From: Hydrogenophilales bacterium 28-61-23
GTDB taxonomy: Bacteria > Pseudomonadota > Gammaproteobacteria > Burkholderiales > Thiobacillaceae
Length of the DNA: 33,506 nt
Direction: 5' to 3'
Assembly (NCBI GenBank): GCA_002281555.1
Contig: NCGJ01000019.1
Coordinates: forward strand, 1-33,506
Below, piece after piece: positions 16,721 through 25,319 of this stretch (its first letter is position 1; each line of letters begins with the position of its first letter). The translations under genes were made by a program, and so were the position numbers. A model generated the notes under the pieces. The model saw nothing but the letters and a program-made list of their open reading frames with translations, was not told the origin of the DNA and did not search any database.

Positions 16721-17395
16721 TCAGTTTTTACGACGACGAGCCAGGAAACCGACCAGACCCAAACCGGCCATCAAAAGCGCGTAGGTATCGGCTTCAGGGA
16801 CGGGGGCTGCATAAGACGTCGTGCCCGGATTGCCGATGTCGAAATTGGCGCCCGTGTTGGATTGGTATGAACCTTCAGCATCACCGACAGCGGACAACGC
16901 CCACAGGCTGGCGTTATTGGCGCCGATCGCAGCAAGGCTTCCGGGATTACCGCTGACGCCTTGGGTGCGGTAGGTATCAACGGTGCCAGTACCCTGATCG
17001 TTGTAAGTCAGACGATCGATCAGCGTGTTGGTAGCGTCATAGAGGTTGATTTCATCGCTGCGACCGAGGTTATTGGTGTTGCCACCGATAACCTTGACCG
17101 TTGTGGCCAGGTTCCACTGGCCGCGAAAAAAAGCGTCTGTGGTCTCGGTCAGGATCACCGATTCACCTGCTTGCACAATGCCGAAAGCCGACAGGCTTTG
17201 AGAACCCGGAGTCCGCGAGTTGTCATCGAAGCTCCAGCCGGTGAAGTCGACAGCGCTGTTGCCCATGTTGGTGAATTCGATGAACTCGCCAGAAGTCGCG
17301 GCAGGGTTGTACATCCATTCGGTAATGCGGATGTCGGCCTGCGCCGCATTGACCAGACCGGCGGACAGCAGCGTGGCGAGAAGCAGTTTGTTCAT
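16721..17395 (-). CDS. PEP-CTERM protein with lamin-tail (LTD) domain
   Basis: The protein has 224 residues: a signal peptide (MNKLLLATLLSAGLVNAAQAD), then a lamin-tail-like Ig fold (IRITEWMYNPAATSGEFIEFTNMG, VDFTGWSFDD, ESVILTETTDAF, DEINLYDATNTLIDRLTY), ending VPEADTYALLMAGLGLVGFLARRRKN. LTDs occur on extracellular nucleases and surface proteins and probably bind DNA or polymers. Here the domain is alone. The ribosome binding site AAGGAA lies before the ATG. Forty bases separate it from the upstream PEP-CTERM gene, so the two are likely one transcript. Its 3' end is nearly identical in DNA to that of the upstream gene. Confidence 0.87.
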   Translation of the reverse strand: MNKLLLATLLSAGLVNAAQADIRITEWMYNPAATSGEFIEFTNMGNSAVDFTGWSFDDNSRTPGSQSLSAFGIVQAGESVILTETTDAFFRGQWNLATTVKVIGGNTNNLGRSDEINLYDATNTLIDRLTYNDQGTGTVDTYRTQGVSGNPGSLAAIGANNASLWALSAVGDAEGSYQSNTGANFDIGNPGTTSYAAPVPEADTYALLMAGLGLVGFLARRRKN

Positions 17396-17434
17396 GGCGA
17401 TTCCTTGACAGTCAAAAGTAAGCGGTTGAAGGGA

Positions 17435-18160
17435 TTAGCCAACCCTGCGACGACGCGCCAGGAAACCGACCAGACCCAAACCAGCCAGCAACAGCGCGTA
17501 GGTGTCGGCCTCGGGGATCGGTGCGGCGACGGAGGCGCTGACGGTGAAGTTGTCGACGCGATCGGTGCCGGCGGTGGCAACGGTGCCGGCATTGGCGGAT
17601 ACCGTGGAGGTATCAGTCAGGCGGAAAAAGACATTGGCTTGGTTATCCAGCGCGGTGATGGCGCTGAGGTCGAACGCAAAATTAAAAGCAGAGTTGTAGG
17701 TCGCACTGGTCCAGGCTGTATTCGGAGTCCCATTGACCAACACGCTGTAGCTACCGAAATCCGTGTAGCCAGTGCCGTCCGTGCTATAGGCCAACTTGAA
17801 GTCCCTGGGACCGGTGCTGCTGCTGGTCTGATCCCAGGACAGCATCACATCGGCAAAACCGGTGGTGCTGGTCTGAAACTGGTAGTAGTCGCCAACAGTC
17901 CAGGTGTTGGAACTGAAGGAATTGGCCGAGCCATTTCCAACAGGAGTCGTCCAGTCGGTTGCAGCGTTGGCATGCACACCGCTGGCGTTGCCAGAGCCAA
18001 TGGACGGTGCAATTGCGTTGGGATACACAGCGAAGTTCGTGGCATCGGCGGGTGTCAAAGGACTTTCGAAACCCCATTGCACAACGGTGTCGGCACTCGC
18101 GCTGGCGGACAGAGCCATGGCCAACATTGCGGCAGAAAGAATGCTCCGTTGTTTGTTCAT
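17435..18160 (-). CDS. PEP-CTERM sorting-domain protein, unknown function
   Basis: This 241-residue exported protein has a signal peptide (~1-23, ending SASAD). The body is Ser/Thr/Asn-rich with the pattern of a beta-sandwich (VVQWGFESPLT, DFKLAYSTDGTGYTDFGSY, NVFFRLTDTSTV) often seen in PEP-CTERM proteins with a jelly-roll-like fold. The end is IPEADTYALLLAGLGLVGFLARRRRVG. No catalytic motif was seen. It is first of the four tandem PEP-CTERM genes. A 13-base perfect inverted repeat (18215-18227) and one copy of the 18-bp palindrome lie upstream. AGGGA precedes the ATG. Confidence 0.85.
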   Translation of the reverse strand: MNKQRSILSAAMLAMALSASASADTVVQWGFESPLTPADATNFAVYPNAIAPSIGSGNASGVHANAATDWTTPVGNGSANSFSSNTWTVGDYYQFQTSTTGFADVMLSWDQTSSSTGPRDFKLAYSTDGTGYTDFGSYSVLVNGTPNTAWTSATYNSAFNFAFDLSAITALDNQANVFFRLTDTSTVSANAGTVATAGTDRVDNFTVSASVAAPIPEADTYALLLAGLGLVGFLARRRRVG

Positions 18161-18214
18161 TTCAGTTTCCCTATCAAGTCAAAGTAAAAAAATTAACCTG
18201 TGTTGACCGGCCCA

Positions 18215-18227
18215 TTACCTCAGGTAA
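18215..18227. promoter_or_regulatory. Candidate operator upstream of the PEP-CTERM gene run
   Basis: TTACCT-C-AGGTAA is a perfect 6-bp inverted repeat with a single central base, 54 bases before the first PEP-CTERM ATG. Its form suits a dimeric regulator. No second copy was noticed. Confidence 0.3.
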
Positions 18228-18308
18228 CCGGGTGTGCAATGCGTTGTTGCTGTCAAGCAGCTTATTCACGTTTTGTTACAGAAACACCTGCCTCAGGACC
18301 GCATTTTT

Positions 18309-18326
18309 ATGAGCCGTTCGGCTCAT
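18309..18326. repeat. 18-bp palindrome copy 2
   Basis: ATGAGCCGTTCGGCTCAT, preceded by TTTTT on the + strand and followed by AGACAG. With the T tract on the wrong side for either direction, this copy does not look like an ordinary terminator. It lies downstream of the 1881-residue protein gene and 148 bases upstream of the PEP-CTERM run. Confidence 0.85.
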
Positions 18327-18338
18327 AGACAGACGACC

Positions 18339-18412
18339 GGCGGCAAAGGATTGCCGCCCTACGCCAGCCCCTCCGCTTAACGCTATGCGTAGGTCGGCAA
18401 TCCCTTGCCGAC
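18339..18412. repeat. REP-like inverted pair (BIME-like)
   Basis: 18339-18362 is GGCGGCAA-AGGA-TTGCCGCC followed by CTAC. 18389-18412 is GTAG followed by the stem GTCGGCAA/TTGCCGAC. The two face each other about 26 bases apart. The second is identical over 24 bases to 6174-6197. The GTAG head plus hairpin is the layout of REP elements mobilised by RAYT transposases; no RAYT gene is in the window. With the palindrome at 18309 they fill most of the 288-base gap between genes. Confidence 0.72.
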
Positions 18413-18448
18413 ATTCCCGGTCAATCTGCAACATCACAACCTGCCGCA

Positions 18449-21400
18449 TCACCCCAGCTTCCGCCGCATCGCGCCGACCAGACCCGCGCCCAGCATGAAC
18501 AAGGCCCATGCCGGCAGCGGCACATCGCCAGAATCGGCGTTGGTCGCGCCGACGACATTGAAGCTTTGCGCCACCGTCGCGGCCGGGGCGTAGCTGGCAT
18601 CGCCTGTTTGCTCGGCGGCGATGGTGCAGCTACCCGCGGCCAGCAGCGTCACGGTGGAACCCGAGACGGTACAGACCGAGGCGGACAGCGAGGCGTATGT
18701 CACGCTCAAGCCGGAACTGGCACTGGCGGTCAGGCTGAAGACGCCGCTGTCGACCGCGCGGTCAGCCAGAGGCGCGAAGCTGATGATCTGGCCGAGTTGC
18801 ACGCTGAAGCTCCGCACCACTTGCGACGCGGCAGAGTAGCTCGCGTTGCCGGCCTGGTTGGCGGCGATGCTGCAAGTGCCGGTGGTCAGCAGGGTGACGC
18901 TGGCGCCGGAAACGCTACAGACACCCGAGGTCAGCGATGAGAACACCACCGGATTGCCCGAAGCGCCGCCGGTAGCCGTGACCGCGAAGGGCGAGTCATC
19001 CAGGGCGCGGTTTTGCAGACTGGCGAAGCCGATGCTCTGCGCGATCAGGCTCGAGTTGTAATGCACGCTGGACTGCGCCAACAGCGGGGTCGGCTGGACG
19101 TTGCCTTCGTTGTCGGTCGCCACGCTGTAGAACTCGTAGTGGCCGGCGCCGTTGGGGAAGTTGAACGCCATGTCCCAGGCCGCCGGGGTGGTGTCGGTAC
19201 CGATTGATGTCCAGGCACCCCAGTTGAGGCCGTCAGCCGCGTAGCGGTAGAAGAACCGCACCGAGGCCACGCTGGCGGTCGAGAGGGGGGCGGTGTAATC
19301 CACTTCCAGCGCCGGGGCGTTGCTGCCGTATTCCTTGGCGTCGAAGGCATAGCCGAGCGCGGTGGCGGCGTTCTCGGTCACCGGCTTGGCGACGAAGCTC
19401 ACGGCGGACTTGCCAACGACGTAGCTGCCCACGTCCCAGCTATACCAAGTGTTGAGGGTGGACACGGTCTGGCTGGCCAGGGCGATAGCGTCGAAGGCGG
19501 GCTGGGTGTTCCAGGTGATGGCGGTCTCGGCCCAGGCGGTGTCGCCGCTGCCATGCACCGCCACCGGCAGGCCGACGCCGCTCGCCTTCCACTGGAACAG
19601 CTTGAGGCGGGCGCCGGTTGCGCTGGCCCCGGCGGGTAACGAACCGGTCAGGTCGAAACGCAGCCAGTCGCGTTCGTTGCCATAGCCGCTGGCCGCGCTC
19701 TGGATATACAGATTGGTGGTGTTGTAGTTGACGCCGGGGTAGCCGGAAGCCACTTGCGCATCGGCCGCCGGCGCGATGCTCAGGGTGCCATTGCCGCCGG
19801 TGGCGGCATCGTTGGCGGCGGCGGTCAGCGTGATCGGGCCGGTGGCGACCGGATCCGAGCTGACCGCATTGACCGCGGAGAACGGCAGATAACCGCCGTT
19901 GTTGCCGCCGGTCGGCACCACGCTGGCCTCGCGCAGGCGGAAGCGACGATCCGGGCTGCTGCCGGTGCGCTGGGTCTGAACGCCGACCAGTTCGAGCAGG
20001 TCGCCGTTGACGCCGGGCAGCTTGCCGACGGAGTAATAGCCGCCTTCCTTGTAGACATTGATCTGCACGCCGTTGGCATCGGTCACCTTCTGGTCACCGG
20101 TACGCACGGCGCGGAACTTGACCAGGCGGTTTTCGTGCGCCTCGTCGAAGAAGGCGGCGGTATCGGGCTGGAACTCGGGCTGGGCCAGGCTGGTGTTGTT
20201 ACCCAGGATGGAAAACTCCTTGCCCGGCGCGTAGACGGATTCCTGATCGACCAGTTGCGGGTTGCCGGCGAAGAAGCCGCCCTCGCCCCACACCTCGATG
20301 ATGTCGCCGACTTTCAGCATGCCGTCGGGGAAACCGAGATGCGCGCGGTAAAGCATGGTCTCGGCGAATTCATGATCGGCATTGATGCTGCCGTCGGCGT
20401 TGACCAGACTGGCCAGACCGTAGGACGCGCGGCGGGCGACGGTCTCCGGCAGGGCTTCGATCAGGCGGATGAAGACGCCTTCGAAGTAGGGTTCGTTCTC
20501 GGCATCGGAGACCATGGTCACCACCGCCTTGAAGCCGCCGGCCAGTTCGGTGTTGAGCACATAGCGCGGGCCTTCCACGGTCATCGGGTTGGCCGCGGTG
20601 AACTGGGACGTGTATTGCACGACCGAGTTGCGGATGCTCTGGGTATAGGCGGTGTTGGGCTTGGTACTGAACACGAAGCTGCCGCCGGATTCGTTGATCC
20701 AGTCGTCATGCAGGAACATGTATTCGCTGATGGCGACCTGCCAGGTGGTACTGGTGTCGGTCTTCGAGATCGCCACCGGGGCGCCGGGGCCGGAACCGTC
20801 GGCGTCGTAGGTGATGGCGGTGACATCGCCGTCGTTGGCGCTGACCTGCCAGCCTTTGGAGATGGAACTGCCGACGTAATGGCTTTCCAGGTAGTTCCAG
20901 ATATCGGCGCTGGTCAGCGTAACGACGCGTATCTGGTCATCGGTCCAGGGATAGGTTTCGTAAATATCCAGATAGGTGATCGGGCCGGCTTTCACATCGC
21001 GACGCACGCCGCCGCCGGATTGCAGGGCCAGTTGCGCGGACACGCCGAGCTGGCCCAGTTTCCACACGGTGGCGTCGGCGATCCACTCGCCGGCGGCGTT
21101 GTCGCCGCTCCAGGGGAACTCGGACAAGGTGAACCATTTGTCCTTGTCCAGCTTCAGATCGACGGCGGAATAACCGACGACATGCTCGAGCGGACAGGCC
21201 TGGTTGGCGTTCGCGCGGCCGGTCACCGAAGTCGGCAGCACGCAAGCCTTGGCCGGGTCGACCTGGGCGTCGTATTCGGCGATCAGCGTGTCGATCAAAG
21301 TCTGCACGCCGGCGTTGGGGGTGATTTCAGCCGCCTTGATCGGATGTTTCTGTGCGCTGAGGTACTCGCCCTTGGGCGTCAGTTGAACTTCACCCACGTA

Positions 21401-24094
21401 CTGGGCGTAGGAAGCCGCTTCGACCACCGCCGTGTTGTAGTTCAAATTGGACGGCTGCCAGACGGTCTTGCCCCAGGTATGCCAGTGGCCGGAAACGACC
21501 AGATCGGGCGGGGAAACGTCGCCGTCGCCAAGCAGAACCTCGTCGCCGGAGTTGTAGCGGCGATGGCCGACGTGCGACAGCAGGACGACGACGTCGGCAT
21601 GCTCGGTGTTGCGCAGATAGTCGACCCAGTCCTTCAGCTTGACGTGGTCGGCGTTGGCACTGGTCCAGCGCGTCTCCTTGACCGAGATCAGGGTTTCGGT
21701 GGAAGCGGACAGGATGGCCGAATCGTCGGTCAGGTAACCCAGCACTGCCACCTTGGTCGGGGTGCCGGCGGAGGAAATGGTGTCGACGATGACGTAGGGA
21801 CGGAATTTGTTGGCGGCGGGCCAGGCGGACGGCGTCGGCACCGTGGCGCCGAAATTCAGCATGTTCACCGCGATGAAGGGCAGCCCGGAAGCCTGCATGT
21901 TGGCGATCATCTGGGCATCGCGCACGTCGTGGTTGCCGATGACGATGGCGTCGATGCCGCGACCGCCGAGGCCTTTGAGCTGGCTGTCGATGTTGTCCAG
22001 ATAGTCGACCATGCCGCCGTTGACGCGCAGGTCGCCGAGCGGACCGCCTTCGGAAATATCGCCGGCATCCAGAATCAACGAATTCATGTTGGCCGACTTC
22101 AGCGCCAGAATCTTGGCCGCCATGCGCGCCGCGCCGCCTGCTTCCTCGAAGGCCGGCGATTCGCCGCTCGCGTCGGGGAAATCCAGATCGTGCGTGGTCA
22201 GACGGGAGTGGATGTCGTTGACATGGATGATGTTGATCTTGTCATCGGGCCAGACGCCGCCCGCGTATTCGATGCGCAGGCGCGGAGCCAGGCTGGCGTT
22301 GAAATCCTTGCTGTCGATGGCGTTGGAAACCCAGGTCGCGGCGCCTTCGGTAGCGGCCTTGACCATCAGGTTGATGCGGTTGCCGCTGGCCATGCGCGCC
22401 AGGACATGCGGCGTAACGTCGAACTCGACCCACTTGTACTCGCCGTTGGCGGGCAGATCGCCGCTTGCCACCGGGACGCCGTCGAAGGCTGGCTGGGTGG
22501 CCCAGGTGATTCCGGTCTCGGTCCAGGCGTCGTCGCTGCTGCCATGCACGGCCACCGGCAGATCGGTGGTGGCGGCCTGATAAACATACATGCGCAGCTT
22601 GGCGGAAGTGATGCTGGCGCCCGGCGGCAACTTGCCGGACAGGTCGAACGCCGACCAGATGCGCTGGTTGCCGTAGGTTCCGCCATTGGCGCTGGCAACG
22701 CGCATGCTGGCATCGGTGGCGTAATTGGTGGCGGCCAGGGCTTCAGCAACCTGAGCATCGGCGATGGGCGAGAAATCCTGGAAGTGGGCGGTGGTGTCCA
22801 GGCTGGCGGAACAACTGGCGGCCGCACCGCCATTGAGGCCGTTACAACCCCAGTTCCACGGGCCGGTGCCGATCACAGCGGTCGCGCCGCCGGTCGCGCA
22901 CAGATTGGCGGTCGGCGCGGTGGCGCGGGCCTGGCCGTTGGACGAACCGCACACGCCGACGATGGGCGCGTTGGTGAAATTGGCGGTGATGGTCTGGGCG
23001 GCGGTGACGTTGCCGACGGTCAACGGGTTGCTGCCGGTGGTGGCGAAGCCGCCGGTGCCGGTCCAGTTGCTGAAGGCGTAACCGCTGTTGGCAGTGGCGC
23101 TAACCGCTGTGGCGCTGCCGGCGAAATCGACGGTTTGCGACGTGGCGCCGGTCAGCGTGCCGTTGCCGTCGGTGGCGAAGTTCAGGCTGTAGCTCTGGAT
23201 GCTCGCCGAGCAACTTGCATTGGTGCCGCCGCCGCTGCCGTCGCACGACCAGTTCCAGGGGTGGCCGCTGCCGGTGATGGCGGAGGCGGTGCCGGCGATA
23301 CAGAGGTTGGTCGGGGCTGAAGCGGCGAGGGTCTGGGCGTTGTCGGTGCCGCAGGCGCCGTTCACGGCCGGTACCGAGCAGGTAACCGCGGTCGTCGCGG
23401 TGTTGCGGGGGGCGGGGGCTACCGCAGTGAAGTCGGTGTTGTTGTTGTCGGTGTCGGTACAGCCGTTGCTGGCGCGCAGGGCTGCGGTGGTGTTGCTGGG
23501 TGCGGGCGCTGGGCCAATACCCTCGTAGTTGTTGGCCGTGGCACCGAAGCCGATGTAGTCCTTGACTGCGGCGTTGGTGGAACAGGCGCTGCCACACGGG
23601 AGTGCGGTCGAGTTGGTTACCAGCGCAACCTTACCGGCCGTACCCGACATCGCAATGGTGCCCACCTTGTCGGCGGCTGGCAGACTGGTCGTGCCGCCCG
23701 TGCCCGCCGCTTCTTGTACCAAGTAGTACTGGCCCGGCTGCAAGGTGACATTGGTCAGGGCGGTGACCTGCCAGGAAGTCCCGGTGGCCGAAGCGTATTG
23801 CACCGACCATCCGTTCAGACTAATCGCGCTTGCGCCACGGTTATGCAGCTCGATGAAGTCGTTCTTGTAGGTGGCGCCAGTATTGCCGCCACCACCGTAG
23901 ACCTGGCTGATGACCACATCGGTGGAAGCAGCCATCGACGGCGCGGCGCAAGCCAGGGACAGGCCGACTGCAGTGACAACTCGCGCAATCTGGCTCCATA
24001 CACCTTGGCGGATACCGCCCGCGTTCAGGTCGGTCTGACGGTCGTCCCGACCATGGCTGGCGCAGGGAAACAGGTGGGCGGGCAGTTGAAGCAT
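18449..24094 (-). CDS. Giant multidomain surface protein: LTD + 5'-nucleotidase/metallophosphoesterase, VPLPxW sorting signal
   Basis: The protein has 1881 residues. A strong TAAGGA site before the ATG supports the start, which gives a long signal peptide (to ~A56). Domains: LTD (~57-235); two Cys-rich repeats with PWNWxC (~248-298, ~382-431) flanking an InlB-B-like repeat (~303-374); DNRLRE-type beta domain (~440-610); calcineurin-like 5'-nucleotidase domain (~619-910) with NDIHS (D627, H629), DAGD (~676-679), GNHD (720-723), LLSHVGH (H841) and GHWH (869-872); 5'-nucleotidase C-terminal domain (~965-1190); an OB-like region (~1200-1390); a second DNRLRE domain (~1430-1605); two Cys-pair Ig-like repeats (~1695-1853); and GDVPLPAWALFMLGAGLVGAMRRK. 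All metal ligands are present, so it should dephosphorylate nucleotides outside the cell. True ExeM-type nucleases carry a different (EEP) core, so I call it a nucleotidase, not a nuclease. Confidence 0.9.
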   Translation of the reverse strand: MLQLPAHLFPCASHGRDDRQTDLNAGGIRQGVWSQIARVVTAVGLSLACAAPSMAASTDVVISQVYGGGGNTGATYKNDFIELHNRGASAISLNGWSVQYASATGTSWQVTALTNVTLQPGQYYLVQEAAGTGGTTSLPAADKVGTIAMSGTAGKVALVTNSTALPCGSACSTNAAVKDYIGFGATANNYEGIGPAPAPSNTTAALRASNGCTDTDNNNTDFTAVAPAPRNTATTAVTCSVPAVNGACGTDNAQTLAASAPTNLCIAGTASAITGSGHPWNWSCDGSGGGTNASCSASIQSYSLNFATDGNGTLTGATSQTVDFAGSATAVSATANSGYAFSNWTGTGGFATTGSNPLTVGNVTAAQTITANFTNAPIVGVCGSSNGQARATAPTANLCATGGATAVIGTGPWNWGCNGLNGGAAASCSASLDTTAHFQDFSPIADAQVAEALAATNYATDASMRVASANGGTYGNQRIWSAFDLSGKLPPGASITSAKLRMYVYQAATTDLPVAVHGSSDDAWTETGITWATQPAFDGVPVASGDLPANGEYKWVEFDVTPHVLARMASGNRINLMVKAATEGAATWVSNAIDSKDFNASLAPRLRIEYAGGVWPDDKINIIHVNDIHSRLTTHDLDFPDASGESPAFEEAGGAARMAAKILALKSANMNSLILDAGDISEGGPLGDLRVNGGMVDYLDNIDSQLKGLGGRGIDAIVIGNHDVRDAQMIANMQASGLPFIAVNMLNFGATVPTPSAWPAANKFRPYVIVDTISSAGTPTKVAVLGYLTDDSAILSASTETLISVKETRWTSANADHVKLKDWVDYLRNTEHADVVVLLSHVGHRRYNSGDEVLLGDGDVSPPDLVVSGHWHTWGKTVWQPSNLNYNTAVVEAASYAQYVGEVQLTPKGEYLSAQKHPIKAAEITPNAGVQTLIDTLIAEYDAQVDPAKACVLPTSVTGRANANQACPLEHVVGYSAVDLKLDKDKWFTLSEFPWSGDNAAGEWIADATVWKLGQLGVSAQLALQSGGGVRRDVKAGPITYLDIYETYPWTDDQIRVVTLTSADIWNYLESHYVGSSISKGWQVSANDGDVTAITYDADGSGPGAPVAISKTDTSTTWQVAISEYMFLHDDWINESGGSFVFSTKPNTAYTQSIRNSVVQYTSQFTAANPMTVEGPRYVLNTELAGGFKAVVTMVSDAENEPYFEGVFIRLIEALPETVARRASYGLASLVNADGSINADHEFAETMLYRAHLGFPDGMLKVGDIIEVWGEGGFFAGNPQLVDQESVYAPGKEFSILGNNTSLAQPEFQPDTAAFFDEAHENRLVKFRAVRTGDQKVTDANGVQINVYKEGGYYSVGKLPGVNGDLLELVGVQTQRTGSSPDRRFRLREASVVPTGGNNGGYLPFSAVNAVSSDPVATGPITLTAAANDAATGGNGTLSIAPAADAQVASGYPGVNYNTTNLYIQSAASGYGNERDWLRFDLTGSLPAGASATGARLKLFQWKASGVGLPVAVHGSGDTAWAETAITWNTQPAFDAIALASQTVSTLNTWYSWDVGSYVVGKSAVSFVAKPVTENAATALGYAFDAKEYGSNAPALEVDYTAPLSTASVASVRFFYRYAADGLNWGAWTSIGTDTTPAAWDMAFNFPNGAGHYEFYSVATDNEGNVQPTPLLAQSSVHYNSSLIAQSIGFASLQNRALDDSPFAVTATGGASGNPVVFSSLTSGVCSVSGASVTLLTTGTCSIAANQAGNASYSAASQVVRSFSVQLGQIISFAPLADRAVDSGVFSLTASASSGLSVTYASLSASVCTVSGSTVTLLAAGSCTIAAEQTGDASYAPAATVAQSFNVVGATNADSGDVPLPAWALFMLGAGLVGAMRRKLG

Positions 24095-24206
24095 GGCAAA
24101 TCCTTAATGGGATAACCGACAACGGGAATGATGCTGTCGGCCAAAAACGGTCTGCGCATGGTTACAGTCGAACATCACAGTCGTATGACTGAAAGTGCCT
24201 CAAAAA

Positions 24207-24224
24207 ATGAGCCGAACGGCTCAT
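24207..24224. repeat. 18-bp palindrome copy 3 (terminator-like after the endonuclease gene)
   Basis: ATGAGCCGAACGGCTCAT is preceded by AAAAAA on the +, so on the - strand the hairpin is followed by TTTTTT. It lies 39 bases after the endonuclease stop, which suits a terminator, and 112 bases before the start of the nucleotidase gene. Confidence 0.88.
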
Positions 24225-24263
24225 ATCGATACCGAGGCTGAAGTCGGAAAGGGAGTGCCAGCT

Positions 24264-25208
24264 CTACGACTTACGCCTTGCCAGCATGCGCCAGCCCAGC
24301 AGACTGCCCAACAGCGGCACCACCCAGAACGGCAGCGGCACATCGCCGTCGTCCGGCGCGGGGTCGGCGGGTGGCGCGATGCCGCAGGCCGGGCCGAAGA
24401 TTTTCAGCGCGTATTCAGGATGATCGACGAAGGGGTTGCGATTGCCCTGCCAGGAATAGATCACCGCGTTACGCGCCTGCTCCGCGCTGGACACCGGGTC
24501 GCCCTGGTGCCAGGCGACCAGGTCGCACAGGTCGCCGAAATAAGGTTCGCCCGAGTTGGTCAGCCGATCCACCAGTTCCAGGTCGGGTGTGTTCCCATCC
24601 ACTCCGCCACCGGCGTAACGCACCGCCATATAGAACATGGCGCGGGCGATGTCGCCCTTGACCAGGTCCGGCGCTTCCCAGGTTTCCAGATTGTTGTCCT
24701 CCAGGCAGGCGGGGCATTCCGGATTGGGCGTGCCGCCGTAGGCGAAATCGTCGTTGGCCCGGTCGGCGTTGATCGATTTGTCGGCGGCGTAGAGGTGGTG
24801 GGCGTCGGTGTAAGCATGGTTGCCGCTGGACGGGAAGCCATGCGAATTGGCCCAGACGTGCTCCCGGTTCCATGCGTTCGGGGTGTTTCCACCGGTGTCC
24901 TGATCCGTCTTGGGGATCGAGCGCCGGGAGTAGATATCGATGACGTTGTTCGGGTTGGCCGGGTCTTGATCCGCCTCTTTCAGCACGTCCCAGACGCAGG
25001 TATAGGTCTGCGCGATATGGTTATCGACGATGTCATGCAGCGCGGATTTGAGTGCCGCGCCGGTCAGGCCGGCGGCTGGCGTGTAGTAGGTGGCGCTGTT
25101 GAAAACGGGTAGCGTCGGTTTCGCGCAAGCCGCGCCGACGGTCGAGATCGAAAGCCAGATTCCACCCAGGCAAGACAGGGTGGCGAACAGAATTTTCAGG
25201 CTGTGCAT
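24264..25208 (-). CDS. Secreted endonuclease I (EndA-like) with VPLPxW sorting signal
   Basis: The protein has 314 residues: a signal peptide (~1-28) and an endonuclease I domain with the His-Me finger motif NREHVWANSHGFP (114-126; H117 probably catalytic) and the downstream TDAHHLYAADKSIN-DRAND block. Both are diagnostic of the family, which cuts DNA (and RNA) non-specifically outside the cytoplasm. Several Cys (C71, and the PECPACLED pair) may form disulfides. Unlike free periplasmic or secreted EndA, it ends DDGDVPLPFWVVPLLGSLLGWRMLARRKS, the same tail class as the nucleotidase and the two proteases here. That implies surface attachment by a dedicated exosortase. The exosortase operon lies immediately upstream on the same strand, with a palindrome between them. 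Confidence 0.92.
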   Translation of the reverse strand: MHSLKILFATLSCLGGIWLSISTVGAACAKPTLPVFNSATYYTPAAGLTGAALKSALHDIVDNHIAQTYTCVWDVLKEADQDPANPNNVIDIYSRRSIPKTDQDTGGNTPNAWNREHVWANSHGFPSSGNHAYTDAHHLYAADKSINADRANDDFAYGGTPNPECPACLEDNNLETWEAPDLVKGDIARAMFYMAVRYAGGGVDGNTPDLELVDRLTNSGEPYFGDLCDLVAWHQGDPVSSAEQARNAVIYSWQGNRNPFVDHPEYALKIFGPACGIAPPADPAPDDGDVPLPFWVVPLLGSLLGWRMLARRKS

Positions 25209-25319
25209 GGCATGGCGCGTCTGGCTCGATCGTTTGAGCGGCGGAACGCTGGATTCATTCGGGATCGGGGTTTATATCCCGCGAAAATGACAGGGAATCA
25301 GCGCGAGAAAAGCGTTTTC

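Noticed and set aside
19754-23320. 1188-residue open frame on the + strand opposite the giant nucleotidase gene
   Set aside because: It is antisense to a protein with clear domains and metal motifs; its translation is Gly/Val/Asp/Arg-rich without recognisable motifs. Long antisense frames are expected at this GC content and codon bias.
18449-24094. Calling the giant protein an ExeM/NucH-type extracellular nuclease
   Set aside because: The LTD suggests it, but the catalytic core shows NDIHS, GNHD and GHWH of the 5'-nucleotidase family, not an endonuclease/exonuclease/phosphatase core.
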